Part shown: piece after piece, positions 1 through 6,920 of the stretch | How positions within the stretch are numbered: position 1 is the first letter of the stretch | How the letters are laid out: each line of letters begins with the position of its first letter | Origin: Syntrophomonadaceae bacterium | Lineage (GTDB): Bacteria; Bacillota_D; Dethiobacteria; DTU022; PWGO01 | Assembly (NCBI GenBank): GCA_003554535.1 | Contig: PWGT01000023.1 | Location: 1 to 9,752, forward strand | DNA: 9,752 nt | Direction: 5' to 3' | Notes under the pieces: model-generated | The model's database searches: none | Seen by the model: the letters and a program-made list of their open reading frames with translations, nothing else | What the model was told of the DNA's origin: nothing | Program-made: the position numbers and the translations under genes

Positions 1-22
1 ACCAAAAGAGGAGGCTCGTTTT

Positions 23-1732
23 ATGGAAACAAAAACTTTATACATTCAGAAACCGTGGCTGGAGTTTTACCCTCCCGAGGTGCCATCCACCGTGGATATC
101 AATTCCATGTCCATCCCAGAAGCATTTGATCAAACGGTAAAAGATATAGAAAACAAAACAGCCATTGTCTTTTATGGAAAAAAAATTACCTACCGGGAAT
201 TAAAAGAACAGATCGATAAATTTGCAGCAGCACTGGTGGCAATGGGCTTACAAAAAGGCGACCTGTTCGCCCTGTACCTGACAAACAGCCCCCAGTTTAT
301 TATTGCTTACTTTGCTGCCTTAAAAGCAGGAGCTGCAGTCACACCTATCAGCCCCCTTTATACCAGCGTGGAGGTGAAGTATCAACTGGAAAACAGCGGG
401 GCTAAAAATATTATCTGTCTCGATATCTTATACGATAACGTGGAAAAAACCGGGGTGGAGTTGGACAATGTTATTATAACTAATATTGGAGAATACCTCC
501 CCCCTTTGAAAAAGATGTTGGGAAAGAGTTTGCTGCGCAAGTTAGCCAGTGAGCTGGAAATCCCCACCCCGAAAATTTTGAAAAGGAAAGGGGTGCATCA
601 GTTTCAGGACTTAATAAAAAATAACGCCCCTATTTCCGCCGCCGTGGAAATAGACCCGGAGCAAAACCTGGCAACACTTCCTTACACCGGCGGAACCACC
701 GGACCACCAAAAGGTGTTATGCTAACCCATTATAACCTGCTGGTTAACGAAGCCATGGTAAGGAGCTATTTCCCCTTTCTTGGCTCAGGTGAAGAAGTGG
801 TAATCTGCTTTATGCCCCTTTACCATATTTACGGCCAGGTGGTAATTATGCTGGACAGCTTGCTGCAGGGCAATATGCTGGTGGTATTTACCACTCCTGA
901 CTTTGACGATATCCTCTATTCCATTGAAATGTATCAGGCCACCATTTTTTACGGAGTGCCCACAGTGTTCGAAGTCCTTAAAGAACACGAAAAAACAGAC
1001 CGGGTCTCGTGGGAACGTTTCAAGCTAATCGTCTGTGCGGCAGACACCTTGCACGAAACAACTGTTCAGGAATGGGAAAATCGCACAGGTACCAGTATTA
1101 TTGAAGGATATGGTATGTCAGAATTAAGCCCCGCCTGCCATATGAATCCCGCCGGAAGGCCCAAAGTAACTTCTTTTGGCATCCCCATCCCCAATGTATC
1201 AGCTGCGGTGATAGATCCCGACACCCTCGAATTTGTCTCGCCGGGCCAGACAGGTGAATTAATCATAAATGGTCCCAACGTCATGAAGGGATACTGGCAT
1301 AAAGAAGAAGAAACAAAAAAATCTTTTCTGGATATTGGCGATAAAACCTGGTTTCGCACCGGCGACCTGGTAAAAATGGACGAGGAAGGATACTTCTATT
1401 TCTATGACCGTTCTAAAGACCTTATCAAATACAAAGGCTACTCGGTCTTTGCCCGGGAAATAGAAGATGTCCTCTACAACCACCCTCAGGTAAAAGCGGC
1501 GGGAGTGATTGGAGTTCCCGAACCCAAAGTAGGCCATATCATTAAGGCAAATGTGGTCCTGCAGAGCGAGGCCAGGGGGAAAATTTCGGAAGAAGAAATT
1601 AAAGAATACTGCAAAGAACGTCTGGCGGAATACAAAGTGCCCAAAATAGTAGAATTTCGCGGCGAGCTGCCCAAAACCGATGTAGGCAAAGTTTCAAGAA
1701 GGGAATTGCGAGAAGAACTGGAGGATGAATAA
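23..1732 (+). CDS. AMP-forming acyl-CoA synthetase (fatty/carboxylic acid-CoA ligase)
   Basis: 569-residue member of the ANL (acyl-adenylate-forming) superfamily. It should activate a carboxylic acid with ATP to an acyl-AMP and then transfer it to CoA, in the cytoplasm. Visible motifs are the phosphate-binding loop YTGGTTGPPKG (about 221-231, Gly where many relatives have Ser), YGMSE (363-367), WFRTGD with the ribose-binding Asp (443-448), the hinge region DRSKDLIKYKGYSV (about 460) and PKTDVGKV with the catalytic Lys at 556. The length is normal for FadD-like enzymes. The ATG is preceded by GAGGAGG with good spacing. The stop overlaps or nearly touches livG, so the gene is the first visible member of an operon with two ABC-importer ATPases, which suggests activation of an imported acid. 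Chain length or aromatic preference cannot be read from the motifs. Confidence 0.93.
   Translation: METKTLYIQKPWLEFYPPEVPSTVDINSMSIPEAFDQTVKDIENKTAIVFYGKKITYRELKEQIDKFAAALVAMGLQKGDLFALYLTNSPQFIIAYFAALKAGAAVTPISPLYTSVEVKYQLENSGAKNIICLDILYDNVEKTGVELDNVIITNIGEYLPPLKKMLGKSLLRKLASELEIPTPKILKRKGVHQFQDLIKNNAPISAAVEIDPEQNLATLPYTGGTTGPPKGVMLTHYNLLVNEAMVRSYFPFLGSGEEVVICFMPLYHIYGQVVIMLDSLLQGNMLVVFTTPDFDDILYSIEMYQATIFYGVPTVFEVLKEHEKTDRVSWERFKLIVCAADTLHETTVQEWENRTGTSIIEGYGMSELSPACHMNPAGRPKVTSFGIPIPNVSAAVIDPDTLEFVSPGQTGELIINGPNVMKGYWHKEEETKKSFLDIGDKTWFRTGDLVKMDEEGYFYFYDRSKDLIKYKGYSVFAREIEDVLYNHPQVKAAGVIGVPEPKVGHIIKANVVLQSEARGKISEEEIKEYCKERLAEYKVPKIVEFRGELPKTDVGKVSRRELREELEDE
1720..1724 (+). promoter_or_regulatory. 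Ribosome binding site deciding the livG start
   Basis: GGAGG lies inside the last codons of the synthetase gene. It directly abuts the ATG at 1725 (no spacing) but is 9 nt from the ATG at 1734, so the second ATG is the better start. Confidence 0.6.
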
Positions 1733-1733
1733 G

Positions 1734-2507
1734 ATGACCGCAAAAGATTCTTTCTTTGAAGTTAAAAACCTTACCAAGAACTTCAATGGGGTGACCGCTG
1801 TCAATGATGTAAGCTTTAAAGTTGGCCGGGATGAAATAGTAGGCTTGATCGGCCCTAATGGAGCAGGGAAAACTACCATGGTCAGGCTCATTCTGGGTAT
1901 CTTAAAGCCCACCTCCGGCAGGATCTACTTTCACGGTAAAAACATTACCGGGAAAAAAACCTGGTCTGTCGTAGAGCAAGGCATTACGGGAACTTTTCAA
2001 AACACGCGCCCATTTGCCAAATTGCCCATTATAGCCAACGTGGTCGTCTCCTGCCTTGGGCCCCGCGCCAAAAAACGTGGGGAATGGGTTAAACGAGTAG
2101 AGGCCAAAGCCATGGACGCCCTGGAGTTTGCCGGCATATCCGACCTTGCCCTGGAACCGGCCTCCCAGCTTTCCCACGGCGACTTAAAAAGGCTGGAGAT
2201 TGCCCGGGCCATCGCCACCGAACCAGAACTGCTCATCCTCGATGAGCCCTTTGGAGGCCTAAACCCCACCGAAACGGAGCTACTAGGAAAATCCATTAAA
2301 CGGCTCCATAAAGGAGGCCGCTTTGGGCGATTGCACAGTGAAGGAGCAGCAATGATTATAATTGAACATAAGCTTTCTGAACTCATGAAAATCGTCAACA
2401 GAGTCATAGTCTTTAACTTCGGGGAAGTAATTGCCGATGGAGATCCCGAAGAAATAATCAAGAAGCCGGAAGTAATTGAGGCTTACACCGGCAAGGAGGT
2501 GATCTAG
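1734..2507 (+). CDS. livG: Branched-chain amino acid-type ABC importer ATP-binding protein LivG
   Basis: ATPase subunit of a HAAT/Liv-type importer, acting at the inner face of the membrane with LivF and the LivH/LivM permeases. With the start at 1734 (257 residues; an ATG at 1725 would add three) the Walker A motif GPNGAGKTT is at 40-48. An ABC signature LSHGDLKRLEIARA begins at 146, Walker B ends in Asp170-Glu171 (LLILDEPFGGLNPTE), and the switch His is H212 (IIEHKL). The Q-loop region reads GTFQNTRPF, as in LivG. The signature has HGD instead of the usual YGQ/GGQ. About ten extra residues (KGGRFGRLHSEG) precede the last beta strand. The gene starts within a few bases of the synthetase stop and ends 2 nt before livF, indicating translational coupling. 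The substrate is unknown: Liv-like systems carry amino acids, amides, aromatic acids and other carboxylates. Confidence 0.92.
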   Translation: MTAKDSFFEVKNLTKNFNGVTAVNDVSFKVGRDEIVGLIGPNGAGKTTMVRLILGILKPTSGRIYFHGKNITGKKTWSVVEQGITGTFQNTRPFAKLPIIANVVVSCLGPRAKKRGEWVKRVEAKAMDALEFAGISDLALEPASQLSHGDLKRLEIARAIATEPELLILDEPFGGLNPTETELLGKSIKRLHKGGRFGRLHSEGAAMIIIEHKLSELMKIVNRVIVFNFGEVIADGDPEEIIKKPEVIEAYTGKEVI

Positions 2508-2509
2508 CC

Positions 2510-3259
2510 TTGTTGCTGGAAGTAAAAAATCTCACAGTTAGTTTTGATACCGCCACCATCTTGAACAGCGTCAGCTTAAAAGTTGCCGAAGGAGAGCTAG
2601 TCAGCCTGGTGGGTTCCAATGGCGCAGGCAAGAGCACTCTTATCCGGGCCATTAGTGGGCTGGTCCAGTGGGAAAAAGAAATCAAAAAAGGAACTCGCTT
2701 CGGGGATATCACCATCGAAGGCCAGATTTATTTTGATGGGAAAGAAATTAAAAACACCCCTGCTTACAATATTGCCGAGCAAGGTCTTATTCACTGTCCG
2801 GAACGGCGCCGGCCTTTTACGGAAATGTCGGTCCTGGATAACCTCCGAGCAGGGGGATACCTGGTTAGCGACGTAAATCTGTTCAACCAGCGACTGGAGG
2901 AAATTTACCGTCTTTTTCCAGTATTAAGTAAAAAGAAAAATCAGCTGGCAGGCACGCTTTCAGGGGGAGAGCAACAAATGCTGGCCATCGGGCGCTCGCT
3001 GGTGGTAAGCCCCCGGCTCTTCTGCATCGATGAGCCTTCTACCGGGCTCGCCCCTAAAGTAAAAGAAGAACTGTTTGACCGGATAAAAGAAATCCACGCC
3101 TCGGGAATCACCATCCTCCTTGTTGAGCAAGACGTGGGGCTTGCTTTTTCCATTGCCAACCGCTGCTACGTTATCTCCCACGGAAAAATCGTAGCAGAAG
3201 GCACTAGCAAAGAACTAATGGAAGAAGAAACGGTAAGAAAATCCTACCTGGGACTTTAA
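2510..3259 (+). CDS. livF: Branched-chain amino acid-type ABC importer ATP-binding protein LivF
   Basis: Second ATPase of the same Liv-type importer, 249 residues. Walker A GSNGAGKST is at 35-43, the signature LSGGEQQMLAIGRSL starts at 150, Walker B ends in Asp174-Glu175 (LFCIDEPSTGL), and the switch region reads LLVEQDVGLA with Gln in place of His, as is normal for LivF. IHCPERRRPFTEMSV is the typical LivF Q-loop/PERR segment. A basic stretch of roughly ten residues (EKEIKKGTRFGD) is inserted after Walker A. The start is TTG, backed by a near-perfect AAGGAGGTGATC at 2494-2505 that runs into the livG stop. It is the last gene of the visible operon. No classical terminator follows directly, only a GGGAC/GTCCC repeat. 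Confidence 0.92.
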   Translation: MLLEVKNLTVSFDTATILNSVSLKVAEGELVSLVGSNGAGKSTLIRAISGLVQWEKEIKKGTRFGDITIEGQIYFDGKEIKNTPAYNIAEQGLIHCPERRRPFTEMSVLDNLRAGGYLVSDVNLFNQRLEEIYRLFPVLSKKKNQLAGTLSGGEQQMLAIGRSLVVSPRLFCIDEPSTGLAPKVKEELFDRIKEIHASGITILLVEQDVGLAFSIANRCYVISHGKIVAEGTSKELMEEETVRKSYLGL

Positions 3260-3262
3260 AGC

Positions 3263-3350
3263 CAGGGACATGGGACAGTGGGGACGGGGCAATTTTGTCA
3301 CATCCTCAGCACTCAAACCTTGAAACATTGAATGGCAAAAACTGTCCCTG
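3263..3350 (+). repeat. Short remnant of the GGGAC/GTCCC interspersed element
   Basis: Starts four bases after the livF stop. CAGGGACA (3263-3270) pairs with TGTCCCTG (3343-3350). Inside, about 50 bases (GACAGTGGGGACGGGGCA, then TTTTGTCACATCC and CAGCACTCAAACC) match the left ends of the two long copies at 3739 and 9288. The body of the element is missing, so this is a truncated or minimal copy. It may cap the livF transcript with a long hairpin, but no T-run follows. Confidence 0.65.
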
Positions 3351-3473
3351 TATCCAACATTAATGATTGTTTCGAAAATTTAATACATCTTGCTGCATGA
3401 AGTATGGCTCAATTAATTATATAATAGCATTAAGCAATAAAATACCAACAAAGTGAAAGGGGTTGTATATGAG

Positions 3474-3602
3474 ATGTTTAACTGGGTTAAGAATGCAGAT
3501 GGTTCTATCGCACCCGGTCGACTCATTTTTTTAGCCGCAGTTGTTAGCACGGTGTGCACAGTCGGTGGTATGGTAATAGGCAATTTTCTGGAACGTAAAT
3601 AA
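3474..3602 (+). CDS. Small single-pass membrane protein, 42 aa, unknown
   Basis: 42 codons, too short for usual ORF calling. The product begins MFNWVKNADGSIAPGR, continues with about 20 hydrophobic residues (LIFLAAVVSTVCTVGGMVIG, 17-36) and ends NFLERK. That is one membrane segment with a short polar N-terminus and a basic end. AAAGGGG lies 11 nt upstream, slightly far. A TATAAT sits at 3420-3425, but its -35 is poor. Two terminator-like hairpins follow within 135 bases, so a monocistronic small-protein transcript is plausible. I recognise no family. A real gene is favoured by the clean membrane-segment design; against it are the short length and weak initiation signals. Confidence 0.5.
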   Translation: MFNWVKNADGSIAPGRLIFLAAVVSTVCTVGGMVIGNFLERK

Positions 3603-3647
3603 ATCTTTTCTCTCTTCATGAATAGATAGATGCAATCGGAGATGTCA

Positions 3648-3676
3648 CCGAATCTTGCTTGGTTCGGGATCTTTTT
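3648..3676 (+). terminator. Terminator-like hairpin after the small ORF
   Basis: CCGAATC (3648-3654) pairs with GGTTCGG (3661-3667, one G-T pair) around a 6-nt loop. GATC and five T follow. The stem is modest. The site lies 46 bases after the small-ORF stop. Confidence 0.5.
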
Positions 3677-3706
3677 CAGCAGTATAACTTTTATAAATTT
3701 TTGATT

Positions 3707-3736
3707 GGCTACCCTTCATCGCGGGGTAGCCTTTTT
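3707..3736 (+). terminator. Rho-independent terminator
   Basis: GGCTACCC (3707-3714) and GGGTAGCC (3724-3731) form a perfect 8-bp GC-rich stem with a 9-nt loop, directly followed by TTTTT. It ends transcription coming from the small-ORF region and lies immediately before the long element copy. Confidence 0.85.
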
Positions 3737-3880
3737 GTGTGACAGTGGGGACGGGGCAGTTTTGTAACATCCTTCAGCACTCAAACTTTACTCACTCCCC
3801 TTCCTCTTACCTCTTTCTTAAATCTCCCTGATTTTGAAGCACATCTATGTGATCCAATTTTTTATTCCTCAGGGTGCAGA

Positions 3881-3904
3881 AGAGGATGCAGGAGAGGATG
3901 TAGG
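3881..3904 (+). repeat. 12-bp tandem duplication inside element copy A
   Basis: AGAGGATGCAGG is followed directly by AGAGGATGTAGG, and a degenerate third unit (AGGGTGCAGA) precedes them. The corresponding stretch of copy B (near 9412-9430) is about two dozen bases shorter, so the units were gained in A or lost in B. Confidence 0.7.
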
Positions 3905-4078
3905 AGCGATAAATCTTTCCCCTGCGTTCCACGTGCTCCGTATTTCATCTACCAAAATCATCAAGTAGAACTGCCCCGGAGCTCAAGTTTCTTTCCCCTC
4001 ACGCCACCGGGATAATCCTTTTATATCCAGCTTCTATCTCAAGGGAAACCGTTCTTTGCAACTAACTGGTATAATTTG

Positions 4079-4109
4079 GTGGGACAGTGGACCTGTCCCT
4101 CTGTCCCAC
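4079..4109 (+). repeat. Terminal hairpin of element copy A
   Basis: A 9-bp perfect inverted repeat (GTGGGACAG/CTGTCCCAC) encloses a second GGAC/GTCC pairing. The structure resembles the REP-like end hairpins recognised by single-strand (Y1/HUH) transposases. It lies about 70 bases upstream of typA and has no T-run. Confidence 0.7.
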
Positions 4110-4114
4110 ATGAA

Positions 4115-4143
4115 TTGCATTAATGGGCCAAAAATGTTTTAAT
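4115..4143 (+). promoter_or_regulatory. Probable typA promoter
   Basis: TTGCAT (4115-4120), a 17-bp spacer and TTTAAT (4138-4143), with an extended TGT directly before the -10. The TTG start of typA follows 37 bases later. A second extended -10 (TGGTATAAT, ending at 4075) lies in the end of the repeat element and could add transcription, but it lacks a -35. Confidence 0.45.
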
Positions 4144-4180
4144 AAAGCGTTGTAAGAAATAAGAGAACGGGGGAATTAAT

Positions 4181-5986
4181 TTGCAAATTAAAAACATAGC
4201 TATTATAGCCCACATTGACCATGGTAAAACCACCCTGGTTGATGGCCTATTGCGACAGGGGGGAACCTTTCACAATAAACAGCGAGTGGCGGAACGAGTA
4301 ATGGATTCCAACGATTTGGAGAGGGAACGAGGTATAACTATCCTTTCCAAAAACACCGCAGTTTTTTACGACAACACTAAGATTAATATTGTGGACACTC
4401 CCGGGCACGCCGATTTCGGTGGTGAAGTGGAGCGGGTGCTGCGCATGGTAGACGGTGCCCTGCTGCTGGTGGATGCTTTTGAGGGTCCCATGGCACAAAC
4501 CAAGTTTGTCCTGCGGAAGGCTTTGGAAGTAGGCTTAAAAATAATTGTGGCTATTAATAAAATAGATCGCCCTAACGCTCGCGCCGAAGAAGTGTTAAAC
4601 GAAGTTTTTGATCTGTTCGTGGAACTGAACGCAGCCGACTGGCAGCTAGACTTTCCGGTGGTTTATACTTCTTCCCTGCAAGGAACTGCTACATTAGATT
4701 CTGAACAACCTGGGGCCAACCTGCAGCCCTTGTTCGATATAATTATCCGGGAGATACCATCTCCCCAAGGGGATCCCAACCAGGCGTTGCAATTACAGGT
4801 AAACACCCTGGATTATAATGATTACGTGGGGCGCATAGGTATGGGCAGGATCCATCACGGTTGTGTGTATGATGGGCAGAAGGTTGCCCTGTGCAAAAGG
4901 GACGGAAACGTGGAAATTCATAAAATAAGCAAACTCTGGACCTACCATGGTCTGGAACATCGAGAGGCTTCCCAAGCTTATGCCGGTGATATTGTAGCTG
5001 TAGCCGGTATAGAAGGAGTCAACATCGGAGAAACGATAAGCGATCCCACGGACCCAACACCTCTGCCTCTGCTCTCTATAGATGAACCTACGGTGCACAT
5101 GAACTTTCTTGCTAATGACAGCCCCTTTGCCGGGAAGGAGGGCAAATATGTTACTTCCCGCCAGTTGAAGGAACGCCTCCTCAAAGAAGCGGAAGCCAAT
5201 GTTAGCCTCCGGGTAGAAGAAACTGATTCTCCCGAAACCTTTCAGGTTGCCGGCCGAGGGGATTTACACCTGGGTATATTGGTGGAAAACATGCGGCGGG
5301 AAGGATACGAACTGCAGATATCCAGGCCCCAACCCATTTTAAAAAATGTCAACGGTAAAGTTTATGAGCCTTATGAGCGGCTTTTTATAATTGCACCTGA
5401 AATCTATTCCGGAAAAGTTATTGAAAACCTGGGACAGAGGCGCGGGGAAATGATCAACATGCATATGTTCGGAAATAATAGCGTTAAAATGGAGTTTGTT
5501 ATCCCGGCCAGAGGCCTCATTGGGTTTCGCTCCGAACTTCTGGCCGAAACCAGGGGAGAAGCAATCATGCATCATCTATTCGAAAAATACGATTCCTGGA
5601 AAGGAGAAATCCCCGGCAGAAAACACGGTGTTCTGCTTGCGGCAGAAAATGGAGAAGCTACGGCGTACGGCATCCATCAGGCAGAAAACCGGGGAATCTT
5701 GTTTATTCAGCCCAACGATAAAGTCTACGCAGGAATGATTGTCGGTGAAAATTCCCGCCCGGAAGACCTGGAGATAAATGTGAACAAGAAAAAACATCTT
5801 ACCAATGTGCGTGCCGGCAGCGCCGATGAAAATATACGCCTGACACCACCTGCTACTTTTGACCTGGAGCAAGCCATGGAATACATAGAAGATGACGAAT
5901 TGATAGAAGTAACTCCGGAATCCATTCGCATGCGTAAAAAGATTCTGGACCGTAACCGTCGCGAAAAGCTTACCCGTAAAAAATAA
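4181..5986 (+). CDS. typA: Translational GTPase TypA/BipA
   Basis: 601-residue ribosome-associated GTPase of the EF-G/LepA class, which aids ribosome assembly and stress or cold adaptation. GTPase motifs: G1 AHIDHGKTT (10-18), the switch I stretch RERGITI (48-54), G3 DTPGH with the catalytic His (72-76), G4 NKID (126-129) and G5-like SSLQG (164-168). The beta-barrel domain II, the EF-G-like domains III and V and the BipA-specific C-terminal domain follow at full length. Family signatures include [19 protein letters not shown] and [10 protein letters not shown]. The start is TTG with GGGGG 7-8 nt upstream, giving [11 protein letters not shown], where most orthologues begin. The gene stands alone, between an element copy and a short hairpin repeat, and is convergent with the toxin-antitoxin operon downstream. 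Confidence 0.97.
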   Translation: MQIKNIAIIAHIDHGKTTLVDGLLRQGGTFHNKQRVAERVMDSNDLERERGITILSKNTAVFYDNTKINIVDTPGHADFGGEVERVLRMVDGALLLVDAFEGPMAQTKFVLRKALEVGLKIIVAINKIDRPNARAEEVLNEVFDLFVELNAADWQLDFPVVYTSSLQGTATLDSEQPGANLQPLFDIIIREIPSPQGDPNQALQLQVNTLDYNDYVGRIGMGRIHHGCVYDGQKVALCKRDGNVEIHKISKLWTYHGLEHREASQAYAGDIVAVAGIEGVNIGETISDPTDPTPLPLLSIDEPTVHMNFLANDSPFAGKEGKYVTSRQLKERLLKEAEANVSLRVEETDSPETFQVAGRGDLHLGILVENMRREGYELQISRPQPILKNVNGKVYEPYERLFIIAPEIYSGKVIENLGQRRGEMINMHMFGNNSVKMEFVIPARGLIGFRSELLAETRGEAIMHHLFEKYDSWKGEIPGRKHGVLLAAENGEATAYGIHQAENRGILFIQPNDKVYAGMIVGENSRPEDLEINVNKKKHLTNVRAGSADENIRLTPPATFDLEQAMEYIEDDELIEVTPESIRMRKKILDRNRREKLTRKK

Positions 5987-5994
5987 GCATGCAA

Positions 5995-6020
5995 GGGGAC
6001 GGTTTCTTTTGCCTGTCCCG
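5995..6020 (+). repeat. Short GGGAC/GTCCC hairpin behind typA
   Basis: GGGAC (5996-6000) pairs with GTCCC (6015-6019). The inner GG (6001-6002) and CC (6012-6013) can extend the stem past a bulged T. It is the minimal form of the GGGAC repeat family in this window. It lies 9 bases past the typA stop, between convergent genes, and could act as a weak terminator or mRNA 3'-end stabiliser. The nearest T-run is too far away for a classical terminator. Confidence 0.55.
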
Positions 6021-6082
6021 CCCTTAAAATTCCCAGAGATAATTTTTACAAGAGATTGTTTAAGCAACCCACTTAATTATGC

Positions 6083-6484
6083 CTAACTATTTTTTAACGC
6101 AGTAGTATTTTTTTCTAGCCACTCAGCTAAAGGTTCTTTAGAGAGTTTGCCTGATGCCAATTCCATAATTATATTATAGGTAGCTTTCTCATCAGCTATA
6201 ATCTCAAAGCCATTTCTTTGCAAAAATATATCCATTGCCACCAGAGCAATTCTTTTATTCCCATCAACAAAAGGATGATTTTTACATAAGGAATAACCAT
6301 AAGCAGCAGCCATCTCTATGATAGAATCGTGCAAATACTTTTCACCAAAAGTTGCTTTTGGTTGTTCTATAGATGAATCGAGAAGATCTTCATCGCTAAT
6401 ACCATGGAGACCACCATAAGTTCTTATTAATTGCTCATAAAGATAAATTATTATGTTTTTAGGGATAAAGATAATATCATTCAT
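6083..6484 (-). CDS. doc: Doc-family (death-on-curing) toxin, Fic fold
   Basis: 133 residues, the usual Doc length. The family motif HPFVDGNKRIA is at 70-80. The P1 Doc kinase, which phosphorylates EF-Tu, carries the GNK form rather than the GNG of AMP-transferring Fic proteins. The N-terminal stretch IRTYGGLHGISDEDLLDSSIEQPKATF-like (about 20-46) and the helix before the motif (AAAYGYSLCKN) also fit Doc. The expected action is to block translation when the antitoxin is lost. The start ATG overlaps the antitoxin stop (ATGA, 4 nt), so translation is coupled. It has no EF-Tu gene nearby, and its 3' end converges on typA. All key residues are present and no frameshift is seen, so it should be active. 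Confidence 0.92.
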   Translation of the reverse strand: MNDIIFIPKNIIIYLYEQLIRTYGGLHGISDEDLLDSSIEQPKATFGEKYLHDSIIEMAAAYGYSLCKNHPFVDGNKRIALVAMDIFLQRNGFEIIADEKATYNIIMELASGKLSKEPLAEWLEKNTTALKNS

Positions 6485-6705
6485 TTTGAAAGAGCTTTCA
6501 AGGTATTTTTGTATTTTGAATTAGTGTTTTCAAAACTAGATGCCCACTTCTCAAACTCCGGATCATAGGGGGTAAGGATAATGCCTTCGTTAGTTTCAAT
6601 AACATGAAGCTCTTCCCCTTCATTAAGGTTATACTTTTCCAGGATTTCTTTAGGAATTGCAAATCCATAGCTATTTCCTATTTTTCTTAACTTAACAGTT
6701 TTCAT
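6481..6705 (-). CDS. AbrB/MazE/SpoVT-type antitoxin
   Basis: 74 residues. The N-terminus MKTVKLRKIGNSYGFAIP, then KEILEKYNLNEGEEL, is a swapped-hairpin AbrB/MazE DNA-binding domain (about 1-46). The C-terminal part (about 47-74, DPEFEKWASSFENTN onward) is charged and probably wraps the toxin. The start at 6705 was chosen because GAGGTGA (6711-6717 on the plus strand) lies 5 nt upstream; the frame stays open to 6777 but would run through the promoter and a poly-G tract. It should neutralise the Doc toxin and repress its own promoter with it. Pairing a Doc toxin with an AbrB-type instead of a Phd-type antitoxin is a known alternative arrangement. Confidence 0.9.
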   Translation of the reverse strand: MKTVKLRKIGNSYGFAIPKEILEKYNLNEGEELHVIETNEGIILTPYDPEFEKWASSFENTNSKYKNTLKALSK

Positions 6706-6723
6706 TATTATCACCTCATGGGT

Positions 6724-6752
6724 ATTATAACATTTGTAATACAAGGAAACAA
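6724..6752 (-). promoter_or_regulatory. Promoter of the toxin-antitoxin operon
   Basis: Read on the minus strand: TTGTTT (6752-6747), 17-bp spacer, TATAAT (6729-6724) with an extended TGT before it. The start codon of the antitoxin is about 20 bases past the -10, so the leader is very short. Confidence 0.75.
6734..6744. promoter_or_regulatory. Palindromic operator in the toxin-antitoxin promoter
   Basis: TTGTA-N-TACAA, a perfect palindrome around one base, placed between the -35 and -10 boxes. This is where an AbrB-type antitoxin would block RNA polymerase. The pairing with this antitoxin is inferred. Confidence 0.55.
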
Positions 6753-6920
6753 CAATTAGACAGTACCCCCCCCCCAAAAAAATGCTTGGCTTAAAGGAAA
6801 ACCGATAATCGGGTCCAAAGAACTATGCTGTTTACAAGTAAGAACATTAGCATTACTGTCACTACATCTATCAGCTATTATAAAAAAATAATACCTAGGG
6901 ATAAAAAGCAATTAATTAAG

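Larger units (their letters stand above)
3739..4109 (+). repeat. Interspersed ~370-bp element, copy A (MITE-like)
   Basis: The same element as at 9272-9641, in the same orientation, recognised by an ordered series of matches. These are CAGTGGGGACGG at the left end, TTTTTTATTCCTCA, CGATAAATCTTT, CCCCGGAGC followed by CAAGTTTCTTT, GGAAAACCGTT-like text, TAATTTGGTGGGACA, and GGACCTGTCCCTCTGTCCC at the right end. The right end folds into a 9-bp perfect stem, GTGGGACAG (4079-4087) with CTGTCCCAC (4101-4109). No intact ORF is inside. It was probably moved by another element's enzyme (inference). Copy A carries an internal 12-bp tandem repeat that copy B lacks. Confidence 0.8.

Noticed and set aside
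1997..2461. 154-codon open frame opposite livG
   Set aside because: Antisense shadow of a well-supported ABC ATPase gene, with no ribosome site and no recognisable domain.
3469..3534. Overlapping 21-codon ORF starting at the ATG 5 bases before the small-protein start
   Set aside because: Better spaced from AAAGGGG, but its product has no domain or membrane segment and is shorter; it may only lead ribosomes to the neighbouring frame.
3630..3704. 24-codon ORF with a hydrophobic end after the small membrane protein
   Set aside because: No ribosome site, and its sequence is explained by the terminator-like hairpin at 3648-3676.
5576..6067. 163-codon open frame opposite the end of typA
   Set aside because: Antisense shadow of the conserved typA 3' part; composition follows the sense codons and no family is recognisable.
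6706..6777. N-terminal extension of the antitoxin frame
   Set aside because: It would read through the promoter, operator and poly-G tract; the internal ATG at 6705 has a good ribosome site and matches the family N-terminus.
6778..6920. Search for a gene or clear terminator between the double-cubane gene and the toxin-antitoxin operon
   Set aside because: Only short AT-rich sequence and a small CCGA/TCGG palindrome were seen; nothing is strong enough to call.
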